Source: Agrocybe praecox
Lineage: Eukaryota > Basidiomycota > Agaricomycetes > Agaricales > Agrocybaceae
NCBI GenBank assembly: GCA_964017145.1
Contig: OZ024850.1
Span: forward strand, 2,333,618 to 2,397,617
Reading direction: 5' to 3'
DNA: 64,000 nt
Shown one piece after another: positions 1 through 13,029 of this stretch (positions are counted from its first letter, which is position 1; each line of letters opens with the position of its first letter). The position numbers and the translations under genes are program-made. The notes below the pieces were generated by a model, which was not told the origin of the DNA, did not search any database, and was given only the letters and a program-made list of their open reading frames with translations.

Positions 1-2057
1 GCTCTAAGACACAAAATGGCATCATCATTGTTACCATTCAGACCAGCACCATTGTCAGTTTGTTCTTCGTGCTCGAATGAAGCTACTAATTTGGCCTTTA
101 GACGCACTATTATATTGTCAAGTCAGGCGTCAATACGCTGTACATTGGCACGTTTGCATCAGCGGAACCCACTGTTGGAGAATTGCGCTTCATTGCTCGT
201 CTGTCTAAATCTGCTCTTCCCAACGGTGTCAATACTGCATGCGAGGTCAATGGTGGCACCGCTATAGAAGGCTCTGACGTCTTCCTGGTTAATGGTCAAA
301 CTCGTTCTAAATTCTACTCCAGCGTTTGTTTTTCACTCATTTATAAGAGGTTCGCTCACTAATTAGGGGGGCTTTAGATTCGATTCATTGAAGATCAAGT
401 GCACGGTGTTACTGGCTCCGGTGTAGGAGTTTTCATGATCATTCCTGGAGTTGGTTACGAAACGTCTTCTGGTGGTCCTTTCTTCCGAGGTAAAAACATG
501 CTTCTTGTGCTCTCGATTCGGACTTCTGATCGATTTTGGGGACAGATATCGATAACCAAGGAACAGCCCAGCAAGAACTCTACTTTTACATGAACTCGAA
601 TCACGAACAAACTGAAACCTATAGGACTGGTTTCTTTGGACCGTTCGTCTTAATATACTCCTTCAGTTTAAAATTACAGACTGCTAATGTTTTATTTCTC
701 CAAAGATACGCCATGGCTGTCACCACTGGCTCGGCCCCTTCAGCGTCACTCGACACTTCGTTCTTCGATAGCTTGGGACTTCAGGGCTACGTACCTGCTT
801 CTGGTCGTGGAACAGTTAAAGGTTCTTACTCTGGGACGCTTTCGGGACAACCTGTGACGATTGGCTTCAAGGTTGGCCATCTATATTTTATGCCATCCAT
901 TCACTTCTGAAGTTGTATCAGAATTCTGCAGCCCAATACTGGATAGCTGGTTCAGGGTAACTATGAAAATCCGTAGTATTATTACCGCATGACATCTTAC
1001 ATTGGTTTAGTGGAAGTTTCACCCGGAGCAGCATGAAACCCGGAACATACACTGTTACTCTTTTCCAGGGAGAACTCGAGGCTGGAACTGGAACTGTAAC
1101 CGTCAATGCAGGGCAAACAGCTTCCATCACTTTAACGTCGATATTAAACAAGCCTTCAACTATCTGGTCAATAGGTACGTCCAAGTATCGACAAATATCT
1201 GCCGGCAGTGTCTTATGCGCTTCTTACATTGGCAGGAACTGTCGATGGAACACCAGCCGGGTAAACCATATATGTCAATATTGACCCTAAATGGGCGCTA
1301 ATCTAATGAGATAGGTTCTTGAACGCTGATAAGATCCAGACCATACATCCGTATGCGGTTATTTTTCTGTCTTAATTGACCACTACATCTAATCATCATT
1401 ACAGATCCGACACCAGGATGAGCAGTTGGGGTCCAGTAACATACACTATCGGGTCTAGTTCCCCTTCCGCTTTCCCGATGGCACAATTCATTGAGGTGTG
1501 TGCTTTGTCCTTCTTCATAGAACAACAACCTAAAACACTGGCATTTTGTATTAGGTCAATAACCCAACTACTATCAAATGGACTGCCTCGTCCTCCCAAA
1601 TTGGTACGCCGTCAGGTATCGCTTAAACGATATCAAGTTAATTGCTTCCCCTATAGGAGCACGAACGTTGCGTATCCGCACAACAGAATCATTCGCAGGC
1701 GGCAGACCTCAAATCCAAGTAAATAGCTGGACCTCGAGTGCACCTGCAGGTAATTAATTATCGTGCCTGCGCTTCCTTGGTACTTGAGACTCATGTTGAC
1801 ACTTGAAGCCCCAACAAAAATCGATTCGCGCGGAGTAACTCGCGGAACATGGCGAGGACTTAACCAACTCTGTAAATTGTTTAAAATCTCTGACAACGAT
1901 GATGACATTGACAAACAATTTAACAGACGACTTTGCCATCCCTTCTGGCACTTTGGTAGCTGGCTCAAACACAATTACGATTAACGTCATCAGTGGCAGC
2001 TCTGGCGACACGTTCTTAAGTCCCAACGTTGTCTATGATTCTGTCGAATTGTTCTAG
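1..2057 (+). CDS. Rhamnogalacturonate lyase (polysaccharide lyase family 4), 5' end missing
   Basis: The product cleaves the rhamnogalacturonan I backbone of pectin by beta-elimination and is normally secreted. The gene runs in from beyond the left edge, so the start and any signal peptide are not visible. Roughly ten short exons join in frame. Exon 3-53 splices to 123-323, then 378-489, then one starting at 546. In order the protein shows the end of the catalytic sandwich ([50 protein letters not shown]), a middle FnIII-like domain ([27 protein letters not shown]) and a C-terminal CBM-like domain ([41 protein letters not shown]). The His in MNSNHEQTE lies where I expect the family's catalytic His. 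Stop at 2055-2057. The family call is firm; the substrate is inferred from the family. Confidence 0.93.
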
Positions 2058-2179
2058 GCGTATCCGCCCATGATTGGAAAGAGGACCTTTTGAAAACATA
2101 ATGTATATACAGAAATGATGCGTACATGATGGTGAATAGCGCTGTCTCCATGTTCAAATATATTTAACGTTCAGCCCGC

Positions 2180-4544
2180 TTATTCGGGGCTCTTCTTTGA
2201 GGAATTGTCAGGACTGGATGGTTTGAATTCAAGGCTCTGCGCAATCAATGGCCAGACTATAACAGAAACCAGTTCAATAAACGGCACACTCATTTAAATT
2301 TGTATACACAAACCTTCTTCGAATCCAGGATGCCTTCCATGCCTGATCTGGACCCAAACACTCTTCATCGTTTCCGATGCACGGATTTCATGCCAATGCA
2401 AAAGGAAAAAGTCTACTTCAGCCTGAAAAGAGCAAGTTATTTCGGCGAATCCCTTGACAATATGTACTACTCACCTTGCGTATGACTGCGAAGGCAGAGG
2501 CAAACGGTGAGAATACTTCATAGCCAATGTTCTCTACCGTTAGAGATTTCAGGATGTGCTGCGCGGAAATAGAACATTGAGTGCTTCGTACTACATGTCC
2601 AAACCAGAACTCACCTGAGCCGCTCGTTCCTTCAATTCTGGAAGATTCAATTCTATTGGAATAGGGTCAAGTTTGAACAAACAAAAATAATGATAGAATG
2701 TTGTAGAAATATACTGACTATCTGCAATTCGATAAACAGATTTAGCTGAGCACGGTGCAGGTCTGTCTGGATTTGAGTTCATCCATTCTCTGATCCATTC
2801 GTCTCGCGATAAAGAAGGATCGCGAAGAGAAATGCTGCGCCTCGATCCAGGTACCTGGCAGCCCTCTGACGGCGTCGAAACTATACTGGAGCTGTCGGGT
2901 GTAGTAACAGGATCGGAAGAAATGTTGATGAACGAAGACGATAACGGTGCAAATACAATGTTATCCGTGTAAATCTGTCAACCCTCAGTATGTTGCGCTG
3001 AATAATAAAAGAAATGGTGCTGTTTGACTCACGTAATACAATATGGCAAAGTATGTCGTATATGCGGCATCTCTAATCACGACGGACATCTTTCCCTCGA
3101 CTTCCTTGTCTTCTGTGAGCTGCCTAGGAGTGGATTCCTGGATATTTGGACTCTCTGAGGTGTGATCTTGGTAATCCGCAGAATGAATAGATTCGAAATC
3201 ACCCTTATCATGGTCTGAGCCAGCCGTAGTATTGGAGTCAGGCAAATGAAGGGTAAAATTTTCCAGATTGACAGACGACAAAGAGTGCTGGCTCGCATTA
3301 GCAGACTCTTCACCATCTTCATCATCCGAGTCTTCGAACTCATCCAGGATCATATGTGTTCGTTCATCAATATCTTGAGGTGCCTTGCGTGGAGTCTGGT
3401 TGTTGCCTATATAACTAACCCCGAATCCTTCCGCAAAATTTGGACTGAACACTGTTGTAAGATGAGAAACATGAATATATGCGCTAAGAGTAGTCCGCCT
3501 CTTTGGTACGCACTGGTCTGGAAGTATTCTGCTCTTTGCAACAGCTTTTTCGAAGCCCATATTTTACGTCCCTCACTCAAACTTTTCCCTCGACGAGGGA
3601 TGATGAACTGAACATCGGAGTACAGAGGGTCGTCCAGTAATGCGCCAACCGTGTCTACAAGAGATTTTGGGACAGGCTGTATGGGAATGCTTACGTCCGA
3701 GGGAGGTGAGGGCGAGGTGGTTATGGTGCATAATATCAAGAAAGCGTCTTGGGTCTTCACGGCCGGAGATAGATGGTAAACATGGTCTCTTCTAGCAAAT
3801 TGCGCCCTGTCGTGAGTTAGTAGCCGTGATGTTCAATTCACAAGAATGAAACAAACCATCCCCAGTTTGCGGTCTATGAAAGGATAATTTTATAAGTAAG
3901 GTTTACACATGAGACGGATCATGACAGTCACCTTATATGTGAAGGAATGATTATTGGCTTCTTTCGCATTATAGAGAACAGATTTGTCGAGGCTGAAGAA
4001 AAAGGCCCATATGAGAGGGTGAAAACAAGGATAGGGGAAGATATAAGTACTTGCGTAGCTCAAAACAGAACGTATATATGCCTTCCCTGACCCATCTGTT
4101 CGAAGAAAACTATGTAAAAGAGTAAACTAAAGATAAGAGACGTCCATACCTTCCTGAGTCTCCTAACGCGAGTTCTTTCTCCTGCGCTGTCGGCTAGAAT
4201 CGTTCATTTAACGCCCGCAGGTGCTTGCTATGTGATAAATGAAGCTCACTTCACACGACAGATAGAGACTAACAAAGCTTCCGCTTTCTGTTCCATCTTT
4301 AGTTGGTCCGGCATTAGCGTAGAACAGTATCTGAGCACACGGTATTCAATGAATGGATTAAACACTATGACATTGTCCCAAGGTTTGTTACCTGCCAGCG
4401 ATTACCTCCAAAATAGACAGATTTTGCCACTTTCGACTTCTTATCGCCTTTAGTAGACTCAAATAATGCTTTGAGACCGGAAAGCTTCCATTCAAAGGTA
4501 ATAGATGACGATTCAGAGTATTCGGAGTGCACAATCTCGGGCAT
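2180..4544 (-). CDS. MATH-like plus BTB/POZ domain protein
   Basis: A basidiomycete-type protein that probably acts as a substrate adaptor for a Cullin-3 ubiquitin ligase; this role is family inference. The start is the ATG at 4542-4544 (MPEIVHSEYSESSS). Short exons give a MATH/TRAF-like N-terminus (ITFEWKLSGLKALFES, KSVYFGGNRWQ, ILFYANAGPTKDGTESGSF, WVREGIYTFCFELR, NNHSFTYK, TANWGW, AQFARRDHVYH). A BTB domain follows (DDPLYSDVQFIIPRRGKSL, KKLLQRAEYFQTMFS, FAEGFG). It is interrupted by an acidic, Ser-rich insert of about 120 residues (3090-3390, including EFEDSDDEDGEESANAS). The BTB/BACK-like end resumes with CSAKSVYRIAD, HILKSLTVENIGYEVFS and HPGFEE, finishing WPLIAQSLEFKPSS...KKSPE. The domain order is clear. 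The cellular substrate cannot be told. Confidence 0.88.
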
Positions 4545-5287
4545 AGTTGAGAAACACGTAGTGGTTTAGTTCACGAGACAGTGAAATCGTTTGGAGCCAG
4601 TTCTCGGAGCAAGGGTCGGCCCGGGTCCCGGGCGTCGTATTATTTATAGAACATCACATGACTAAATTCTCGGCATTATGTCTACCCGTCTAACCGGTCC
4701 CGCCCGTCTATTTTAGTTATTCATATCTAAAAATAATAATTTCAATGATCTTCAGCTTCAGCCCTAGTAAAGCTGAGTTATCAATAAGAGTGGGTGTCAA
4801 GGGTCAATTAATGTAGTTAAATACCATGCCTAATTTTAAAACTTGATTCTGTGCGGTTAATAGACTGTGAAATTAGTGAGGATCAGAAAACTCCAGACCT
4901 TGCATGTGAAAGAGAATGGTTTATTTTCACGAACATCGGTATTCAAAAAATGGATGACCTGGGTATATAGCTTAATGTATTCAAAAACTGATCATTTCTT
5001 TATCAAGATTGGTCACCTGTCGTCTATCGTGGAATCGGGTTCAACAAGTCTTGGAGTGGTGAGTTTCCATACGTTCGAAGGTGACCAGTGGTAGAATATC
5101 TGAATTTCCAATGTGCTACAATCCTTGAATGTTGGAAAAAAAAGGGTGATTGACGTGATATATTTATATGCTAGCTCAACACTATAAGAATTTATGGAGT
5201 GAATCGAGTTTTATTGGCATAGATTCAAAATGGGACGCTATATTTACTGTGTTTGTAAACTATAAATAGACTATACTCGTCATGACA
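4545..5287. other. Intergenic stretch with GC-rich odd palindrome
   Basis: No convincing gene. The stretch lies between the 5' end of the BTB gene and the 3' end of Prp24/SART3. Positions 4619-4633 form an odd palindrome (two CCCGGG blocks around a T), preceded by CAAGGGTCGG. A second CCCGTCT/CCGCCCGTCT block lies near 4685-4713. The rest is AT-rich. The open frame at 4867-5094 has no recognisable motif and I do not call it. Confidence 0.5.
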
Positions 5288-8200
5288 TCATGTCTTTTTC
5301 GCAAGCATTTTGCGGAAGTCGTCTTGTCCTTTACCACCGGATGAAGATATCGAAGGTACTGCAGTGGCTAACGTGCCAGCGGTGTTTGTCGCTGACGGAG
5401 CGGTCTTCTTGAATCCCAATCCTGCTTTTGGCTTTGAAGGCCCTAATCGTCGCGGTACAAACATAGCGTTGGAACCACTTTGGTGCGAGGATCCTGCGGC
5501 ACGGTTCGCGGGCACGTCTTCGATCAACTCCAGAGTGTTATCACCAAACATGATAGGTTCTGTCCTTAGCAGCAGCCTGCCCGCATCCTCACAACAAATA
5601 AATTAGGGTGTATCAAGACCAAAGGATAGAAATATATACATACTGCTGCATTTTCCAATTCGACCACCGCTTCTTGCTTGTCGAGGAACACCTCGACGCG
5701 CTTAACTGGTGCAATTTTTTCAATTAATTGCTGCAAAAGACCTTCCTGCGCTCCTGGCGGGAGGTTCTTCACCCGTACTGATCTATTCCGTACATCTGCC
5801 ACACGCTTCCCCGTATCCGACCTAATCAAGTAAGAACGATAAGAACCAAGACCGAGCAGTTGAGAGGCTTACTTGTGCCGCGAACGGACGCGTGGGTCCG
5901 ACAGGGTTACTGCTATTCTGCGCTTTTTCAACTCATGGTTGTTGGCAGCCAAGGCAGCCAGGGCGTCTTTCTGTGAACATAAAAAGCGTAAGCCGAGTTG
6001 ATAGTGCATACATATTTGCGTACAGGTTCTTCGAATTCGACAAAGGCAAAGCCTCTTGCATGCCCATCATCTTCAAGGGCTATCCTGACTTCTTTGACAG
6101 TGCCGTACTAAGACCAAAAAATTAGAACCCGTGATAGGTAGAACGAAAACGAAAACAACCGTACAGTAGCGAATATCTTTTCCAGATCAGCCTTCGTAGT
6201 GAATCGACTCAAACCAGCGACATAAACTTCTTTTTCATCCGCATCTTGGTCCGTTCTCTCTTTCTTCCTTTCAGGGTTAGAGATATAAACATTCAGAGGT
6301 AAATTGGCTTCGAGCTCTCGTCCATGTAATTCCAAGGAATTCTGTGCGGCATCCTTCAAAGAAAGGTAAGGAAGTTACGATGTCCGCTATTAGGAGCGCT
6401 TACCGGAGAAGTGAACTGTATATAACAGAAACGGCGAGTGTTCTTGAATTTCTTACTGGGCCATCGCACATCAAAGATTGTTCCATACTGTTAACGCATT
6501 ATCTGAGAAAACTCCGAATTAAATGCATTTGATGTTCCATACCTTTCCAAACAGATTTCGCATGAACGGATCGTCGGCAGATTCGGGGAAATTGGTAACG
6601 TAAAGCGTCGACTTCCAAGCAAGATTGACAGAAATTTCTTGATCATTTATGCGTTTTTTGTCCTTGGTCAACGCCGCTGGAACGTTTTCCTATAGTTGAC
6701 AAGTGAGTAATATGTCTTGCGAGTGATACGAGTAGATTACCCTATCATAGAATTCCACTGTCGCAACTATCACAGCTGGAAGGTGTGTGATCTTGACTTC
6801 CCGAACAGATCCGCACTGAGAGTACAATTCATTTTAATGGTAACGTCAATGGTAAACCGTGTTCGTACGTCTTTGAATAGATTTGACAAATCTTCATCAG
6901 TAGCGCCTTCAGGAAGCCCAGAAACAAAGACCGTCGCATTTTCTCGATCCCTGTTCGCAAGATGATTAACATAGAGGCAAAGAAAGAAAGAGAATATCGA
7001 ACCGTTTCAGTGGAGCTGGTTTCGGTTCTAGCGACAAATAAATTCGTCACAAATTTGTTTGAAAAAAACGAAATGAAAAGATAAGCATGCCTGTCCGGGC
7101 CTTTTTGTGTGCCTCTTCCGCAGGCTCCTCTTCAGCATGCCGTTTAGCTCCTCTGGCTGGCTGAGGCTGATCAACTTCCATAGAGATGCTGGGGGTGTCT
7201 ACAGTGGATGACACATCCGGTACAGGAGCCTCGGCAACAGGTACGCTAGCTTGAGACTCCGCAGCTACTTGCATTTGGCGCGTGAGTTTAGCAGCATCCT
7301 GTGAACAGGTCGTGAGGAAAGAAAAATATCACGGATTTTATTGTTTGCCAAACCTTTGCCCGACGCATATTTGTTTGATACTGCGCACTTTCAATCATAT
7401 CCAAACATTTATTGAGGTCGTCAACTGATCCATTGAGGTTCTCAAATGACATCCAAGCTTCCCAGATTGCTTCAGGCCAGTCCAATTGTTTGCTGTGAAT
7501 GTCTACAAATATCTGTCGTACTTCATCGACCTTATTCTGTTTGCTGGGAGATAGATGTCAGCATCAATTTTTCTGCAGAGAAACAGACAATCACAACTCA
7601 CATGAGAGCGTCGGTGTATGATAGCCAGACCTGGTAGCTTAACTTTGATTGCTTAGAAGCTGCTTGCCAGATTTCTATGACGCTATCCTCAAGGCCGACT
7701 TTTTCGTACTAAAGATAGCCTGGAATGAGCAACATAGTCTTGAAAAAGAAATGCAAAGGAACATACTATAGAGCCAAGGAATTTTTCCAACCGAAGTTTG
7801 GGGTCGATGAATTTGGGGACTATAAAAGGATAACCATTGACGGACGAGTACACGAGCCGTAGAAGTAGATCTTACTTTGATATGCTTGGGCAATCCCATT
7901 TTCCAATACCCCAATCATCGTCGGAAGTGCATCTTCTACAATATAGATTGAATGAGAAAGGGAGTACTTCAGCGAGTTAAGGTCTTACCATTATCACCGG
8001 CTTCGAAGGCCCGTCTTTCATAAACAGCTCTCGCAAGAACGATAGGTATAAGTTGTTCGAGGTCGGTTGTGACAAGTTTGGCGTCGAGAACTCTCTTATA
8101 AGCATCTATTTCACTTGATTAATTCGGGGATGTTGAAATCCAGGAGGTAAACTGACCGGCAACTGTTTCCAAACCTTCAGGTCCGTCTGGCCCTTCGTTA

Positions 8201-9602
8201 CGTTCCTGTGTATGAGTTAGTGCTAATACAAGATATGGGGTAGCAAACTAAATACCAAGAAGCGTATGTATCTTGCCCAAACCTCTCCCGAGCCAGGGCA
8301 ACTCCGCAGCGCCCGCATATAAACGCCTAACTCGACATCAACATCGACCTCCAGTATCCGCTGATAATTCCATCAGACACTAGTTTGAACAAGCAAAACC
8401 CAATACGAACCATAGCATCACAGTAGCTAGACCAAAAGACACGCAGTGCTTCTTCGGAGCCTACTTCCCCCAAGTACCTTCTTCGGGCAGCTTCTGCAAT
8501 GGCACGTTCGCAGACCCCACGGGTCACAGATGCGTCTGGTTGGTGTGCACGACGTTCATATACGATATACTGATTGTATGCGTCTAAAGATCCTTGTGTT
8601 TGCGTCTTTTGGTGGAGAGTCAGCAGAAAGATATAAACAACTCTGTAATTCTCACAATAGTAGTTTCGAATCTTTCACGGCGAGCCATATTCTTGAGGGT
8701 CCGCGCCCGGACCTTGGAAGCAGCGACAAGAATCGATTCATATTGTTGTGCAGGAAGATAGTTGGTGGTAAAAGACGAATAAATTTGGAAATTTTCATCG
8801 ATGTCTGAATGAAAGTCGTCAACAGGGCTTATTCGATAACGTATAAGAAGACGAACTGGGATGCGGTTGACCAAGACGTTCCAGTAAGAAGGCTTGCACA
8901 TATTCTACTAACTCTGACCTGTAACTTTAGTCAAGACTTATTCTAATAGTAAATCGAGAGTTATACCTGTCAGAGAGCGGTGTTGCTTCCAGTATTTCCA
9001 GTTCCCAGTCGCGTTGTAAATCCCAAAGTTTATGACTCTAAAGAGATCATGAGCACTGAAACCATAACCACATATACAACTGATACACACCTCCGTGAGA
9101 TGTATCTCACCCTTCTTTACAACTTCACTGATAGCCTCTCGCGTCCACGACGTACTGAAGACTTCTCCAAGACTGTCCGGCTTTAAGTGTTCTCCCGAAC
9201 GATACAGTGCATGATGTTCAAGGAGAAAGTTGAGATGTTTCTGAAGAATTGGAATGGCTTTATTGCTTCGAAGTAAATCACACAATTTACACAGCAAAGA
9301 TAACCGAACTTACATAAATAATCATTTTCTGCACGATCGTAAAAAGCAAGCAAGTCTTTGACGCCTTCTTCTGTCTCTGTGTTCACGGCCTTTTCCTTAG
9401 CCTCGATCAACGGTAGCCAAACCTCGTCTCCTGCAGCCATCATTTGCGTCATCATCTCCAGTGCAGAGAGGACTTCAGCTTCCATTCCTTCAAGTGACCG
9501 AGCGACCTGAATATGCTGCACATGCGCAGTGACGTCGTATGGTCTTTCCGCTACGTTATTGAGAGCATTAGCCAAAGCATCCAGAGAGGCTGACTCGTCC
9601 AT
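5288..9602 (-). CDS. PRP24: U4/U6 snRNA-annealing factor Prp24/SART3 (HAT repeats, four RRMs)
   Basis: Nuclear splicing factor that re-anneals U4 and U6 snRNAs during spliceosome recycling. The N-terminal half is helical HAT repeats (for example WPEAIWEAWMSFENLNGS near 7430-7485). A basic, acidic linker follows (GAKRHAEEEPAEEAHKKAR, about 7090-7150). Four RNA-recognition motifs come next: RRM1 (NATVFVSGLPEGATDEDL), RRM2 (STLYVTNFPESADD), RRM3 (KEVYVAGLSRFTTKADL, RGFAFVEFEEP) and a divergent RRM4 (RSVRVKNLPPGAQEGLL). The last residues, GQDDFRKMLAKKT, are the Lsm-ring interaction motif typical of this family. HAT repeats plus a C-terminal Lsm motif match filamentous-fungal SART3/Prp24 rather than the shorter yeast protein. 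The likely start is ATG 9600-9602 (MDESASLDALANALN). An 85-nt intron at 9644-9728 lies in the 5' leader, because the upstream exon holds no ATG. Confidence 0.94.
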
Positions 9603-10335
9603 TTGGGTATATGCGTGCGGGTCGATATGCTTCCAACACTCGCCTAGAGTGTTAGCAGTATTAGATTGAGTGAGTGTGGGCCTAAAGCGCGTGAGTAGAA
9701 CTGGCGCGTCCTCGCCTGACAAGCTTACCAATCGCACGCGTTCCTTTCCTGGACGCGTTGGCACTGCCACTATATTGTCCTTATGCTCCTTCCTGCTCGA
9801 ACGGTCCCAAAGAACTCTAGTGTTCGTAATCTCCCAGGAATTATAGTCTTTGTTTCATCCCCTCATGAACTCATAAATGGACCCTTTCTTCCTGAAGGAC
9901 TTATGGAGGTTCTCTCTTTTGTCTTACTTGTGTTATACTACAGCGCTACTTGGGTAGCACAGGTCTCTTTTGCCCATTTCCGGCAGATCTCTCCGACAAT
10001 ACTGGGCCGACGTTTCGGTTACTTACATTTTCATTCTATAGGATATTGCTCAATCATGATGCTTATACGTGCTCACCATATAAGACCTCCTGGATCCCCA
10101 AGAATACCCTGCGCGTTTCTTCTTTCTTTTCTGTTGCCATTCTTATGTAGCATATGTCATCCTCTCACTGCACCAAATCCCAGCAGCCCTTGCTTAAACT
10201 CGGTCGTTCCTGTTTAAATTTTGTTAAATCTGTTCTTTCTTGCTTTGAGTGCGTATAAAACGAGCGTCTGGGATGTGTCTTGTTAACGTTCATTAAACCG
10301 TCCCAGTTCATCACCTTACCTAGCGCCAGTCCACT
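9603..10335. other. Divergent intergenic region Prp24 / F-box gene
   Basis: Shared upstream region of two divergent genes. It contains the 5' leader and leader intron of Prp24/SART3 (9644-9728) and, close to the + strand gene, a TATA box. The open frames at 9783-10217 are pyrimidine-rich promoter sequence without protein motifs. No other gene is seen. Confidence 0.5.
10254..10260 (+). promoter_or_regulatory. TATA box of the F-box gene
   Basis: TATAAAA lies about 76 nt before the first ATG (10336) of the F-box gene, in a pyrimidine-rich leader. The position suits a Pol II core promoter. Sequence-only call. Confidence 0.55.
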
Positions 10336-11549
10336 ATGGCTCAAAGGCAGCCCTCCAACCTCGATTTATCAGCCACCCTCGTCAACTGCGCCCAGCACCA
10401 TCATCGAACATCGGCTATGGTTCTCATATACACTTCATTCAACGTCTTCCTGTTGAGATCATAAGCCTGATCTTTGTAATCGGTTCGGAACAAGACACTA
10501 ATTTCCCGATTACCGTCTCCCATGTTTGCAGCTCATGGCGGCACGTCGCTTTGCATACCCCGGCTCTGTGGCGTCATATTGCACTCGGTCCGCAGGAAGA
10601 CCAATGGCGAGAAAGGATCCTCCGCGCGAAAGCATGTTCACTTGACATTCAATTATCGCCTTGGAGGATGACCCGATTAGGGTTCCGCAGGTCGCAGTAC
10701 TTATATGCGTACTCGGTGCACTGGTACATGCAAGTGGCCACCCCAAACATCCGACGGTGGCGGTCTCTTGATATCGAGTTCTCAAACTACGAACCATTCC
10801 TATGGCGAGCGTCATTGGCCAACTGCTCCTCTCCGGCTCCTCTATTGGAAGAGATGTCCCTTGTGTATCGTAATAATGACGATCCTCAAGAATACTTCCT
10901 GTTTGCTGCCTACGCACCGCGTCTGCGTAGGTTGACTGTCGATGGCATCTCGCTTGTGTGGATGCCTTCTTTATTTGGGAATTTGACATTCCTCGACTAC
11001 ACACACCATAGCTTTACTAGCGGACACCAAGCAGTACACGACGTCGTTTCGATCCTACGTGTAACCACCCAGTTAACGACTCTACACATCCTCTTTCCTC
11101 AAGGACCTGTTCCATATCTCCCCGGGCGTACCGAACCTGTTACGAAACGCGTATCTCTAGCGAAATTAAAAGAATTGGTTTTGAAAGTCGACGGACACGA
11201 CATTCCCTTCGAGCTCGCCAGCCTCGTCTCTCTCATCTCATCACCCAACCTATCCACTCTTCGTCTCGTCGATTTACGCGAAGCTCAATACGCATTTCAC
11301 AGCCTCAAATCATTCTTTTACATATACCCCATCCCTCGGACACTTCGTTATGTTTATATCGGGCATGCATGGTACGATCCCAAGATGTTACAAGCCATGG
11401 TCCAGTCCCTGCCAGCCCTGTACAGAATCACGGTGAAGAGGGCTAGGACACCCGAGCAGGTATTTCTGTTGAACAGAACTTCGAGAATGCAAGGGTCGCA
11501 TTACAGGGTCGAGAACCTTGGTGTGCAATATTATTCAAGACACAAATAA
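10336..11549 (+). CDS. F-box / leucine-rich-repeat-like protein with disturbed 5' reading frame
   Basis: An F-box-type adaptor of the large agaricomycete family, expected to link Skp1-Cullin ubiquitin ligases to unknown substrates. The F-box core reads RLPVEIISLIFVIGSEQD, ITVSHVCSSWRHVALHTP, then ALWRHIALG. An LRR-like region rich in Leu and Trp follows to the TAA at 11547-11549 (PRLRRLTVDGISLVWMPSLF, LTTLHILFPQG, SSPNLSTLRLVDLREA). The body is intronless. The frame that encodes the F-box has no ATG upstream before an in-frame stop near 10290. The ATG at 10336 opens a different frame that stops near 10467. I see no intron that reconciles the two. The gene may be broken by an indel, may start at the internal ATG 10551 with half an F-box, or may have an unseen upstream exon. 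Confidence 0.65.
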
Positions 11550-12524
11550 TACTCGGCTATCGGTGGAAGTGTTCTGGATACTTGTGACAATTCCTTTCTA
11601 TTCTATTTATTGACCTTCCACTCACGACTTTTTCATGACATTTACATTACATTACTTGCATATACGTACATTATATTACTTGTCCTTGTATCTAGTGTCT
11701 CTTTGTACTTTAGTACTTACTCGACCTGTTCATAACTGTATCATAGATAGCTTCTTGTTTGCAATGTCTTTCGTTTTCATGTATCACAACTTCTTTCTGA
11801 TTAATATTGAGAGTCGTCAGATGTACAACACCCTGTCATACATCATGAGTATTTCTGTGGATGGCAGACGTTATGACGAGTAAGTCTATGTATATATAGT
11901 CTGAACAGCTCGACAGTTCCGAGAAGTACATGTAAGTATGGTTATTACAACTCGAAGTCGGTCTTCGCCGGGCATTCAAATGTCCCTATTTAACAGGCAT
12001 TTAAGATGCTTAACGGGTGTCAAGGTCGACTACAGCTGTAGCGCTGACTTCTTACAGGGTGAATTTCATCGATATCATTTAAATCTTCCTCGACAGAGAG
12101 CCTGCTCCAGTGTGTAGAGTATTACTTGGGGTCGAAGATATATATCAGGTCAGCTCCGGGATGGAAATTCACCTTCTGGTAATAGCTATTGAGATTCCTT
12201 CTGGGCATCAAGTGATGTTTTTTGTCTTCAATTCGTACACTAAGTAAATGAGAGATGTTTTTATACATGCAGTGTACGACACTATCAAGAATGGGTGAAT
12301 GAAACCACATGGGTTCAGACGTTCGCGCTCGTGGATTTAAGCCCACTCGGGGCCTTGGGATACGAGAGTATGCAGTGAAAAGTCAGCATAACGGAGTTAC
12401 ATACCTCGTATACTTATGATGAGGCCTGTTATGATGTACACACGTACGCCGATCCGAGGTATTTATGCTGTCTAGGGAGATGATCGACTCGCTAACGTCG
12501 AGCGCCGCCGCGCCATGTTGCTTC

Positions 12525-12553
12525 GTACGTACTATGTACCATCAGCAAAAGCG
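12525..12553 (+). repeat. Left terminal inverted repeat
   Basis: The left arm ends inward in CATCAGCAAAAGCG, identical over 14 nt to the reverse complement of the right arm and similar, with two gaps, over a further 13-15 nt. Confidence 0.6.
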
Positions 12554-13029
12554 ACAAAAGCAGGTATTGCATGGACCGCTTTAGACAGCAATCCAAAAAA
12601 GGTGTCACATTCTCACGTATTGAAATGAGAATAATATTTTGGCATGGACTTTGTCATCCAAAAATAAAGTTGTTAAGCCTTGCATTTCTCTTCATACAAG
12701 TGCATCTATATAAACCTGTGACCTTTATTGTGATATCTGTATATTAATTCCACCTTCATCATAAGTGTCATCCCTTGTCATCACCATTTTTGGCGCTCCT
12801 ATATATAGCGGCACAAAAATGTTGGTCACGGTAATGTACGAAAAACTAGGTATTCTTAATGCAGAAAATGCTTCTTTTGATGGTGAGTAGATATATCTAC
12901 ACTATCTACACTTATACATCTCATATTCACATAAACAACACACACGGAGGGCAGCACACGCACAGGGACGGTTGTTTAAAAGTAAGTGCCGTAAGGTATA
13001 TAATTACCTATTTGCAAGGACCTACAAAC

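Noticed and set aside
9783..10217. Frame upstream of the F-box gene
   Set aside because: Pyrimidine-rich promoter sequence; no motif and no splice to the F-box frame.
11635..11883. 82-residue hydrophobic frame after the F-box gene
   Set aside because: AT-rich 3' flank with Leu/Tyr-biased translation and no recognisable family.
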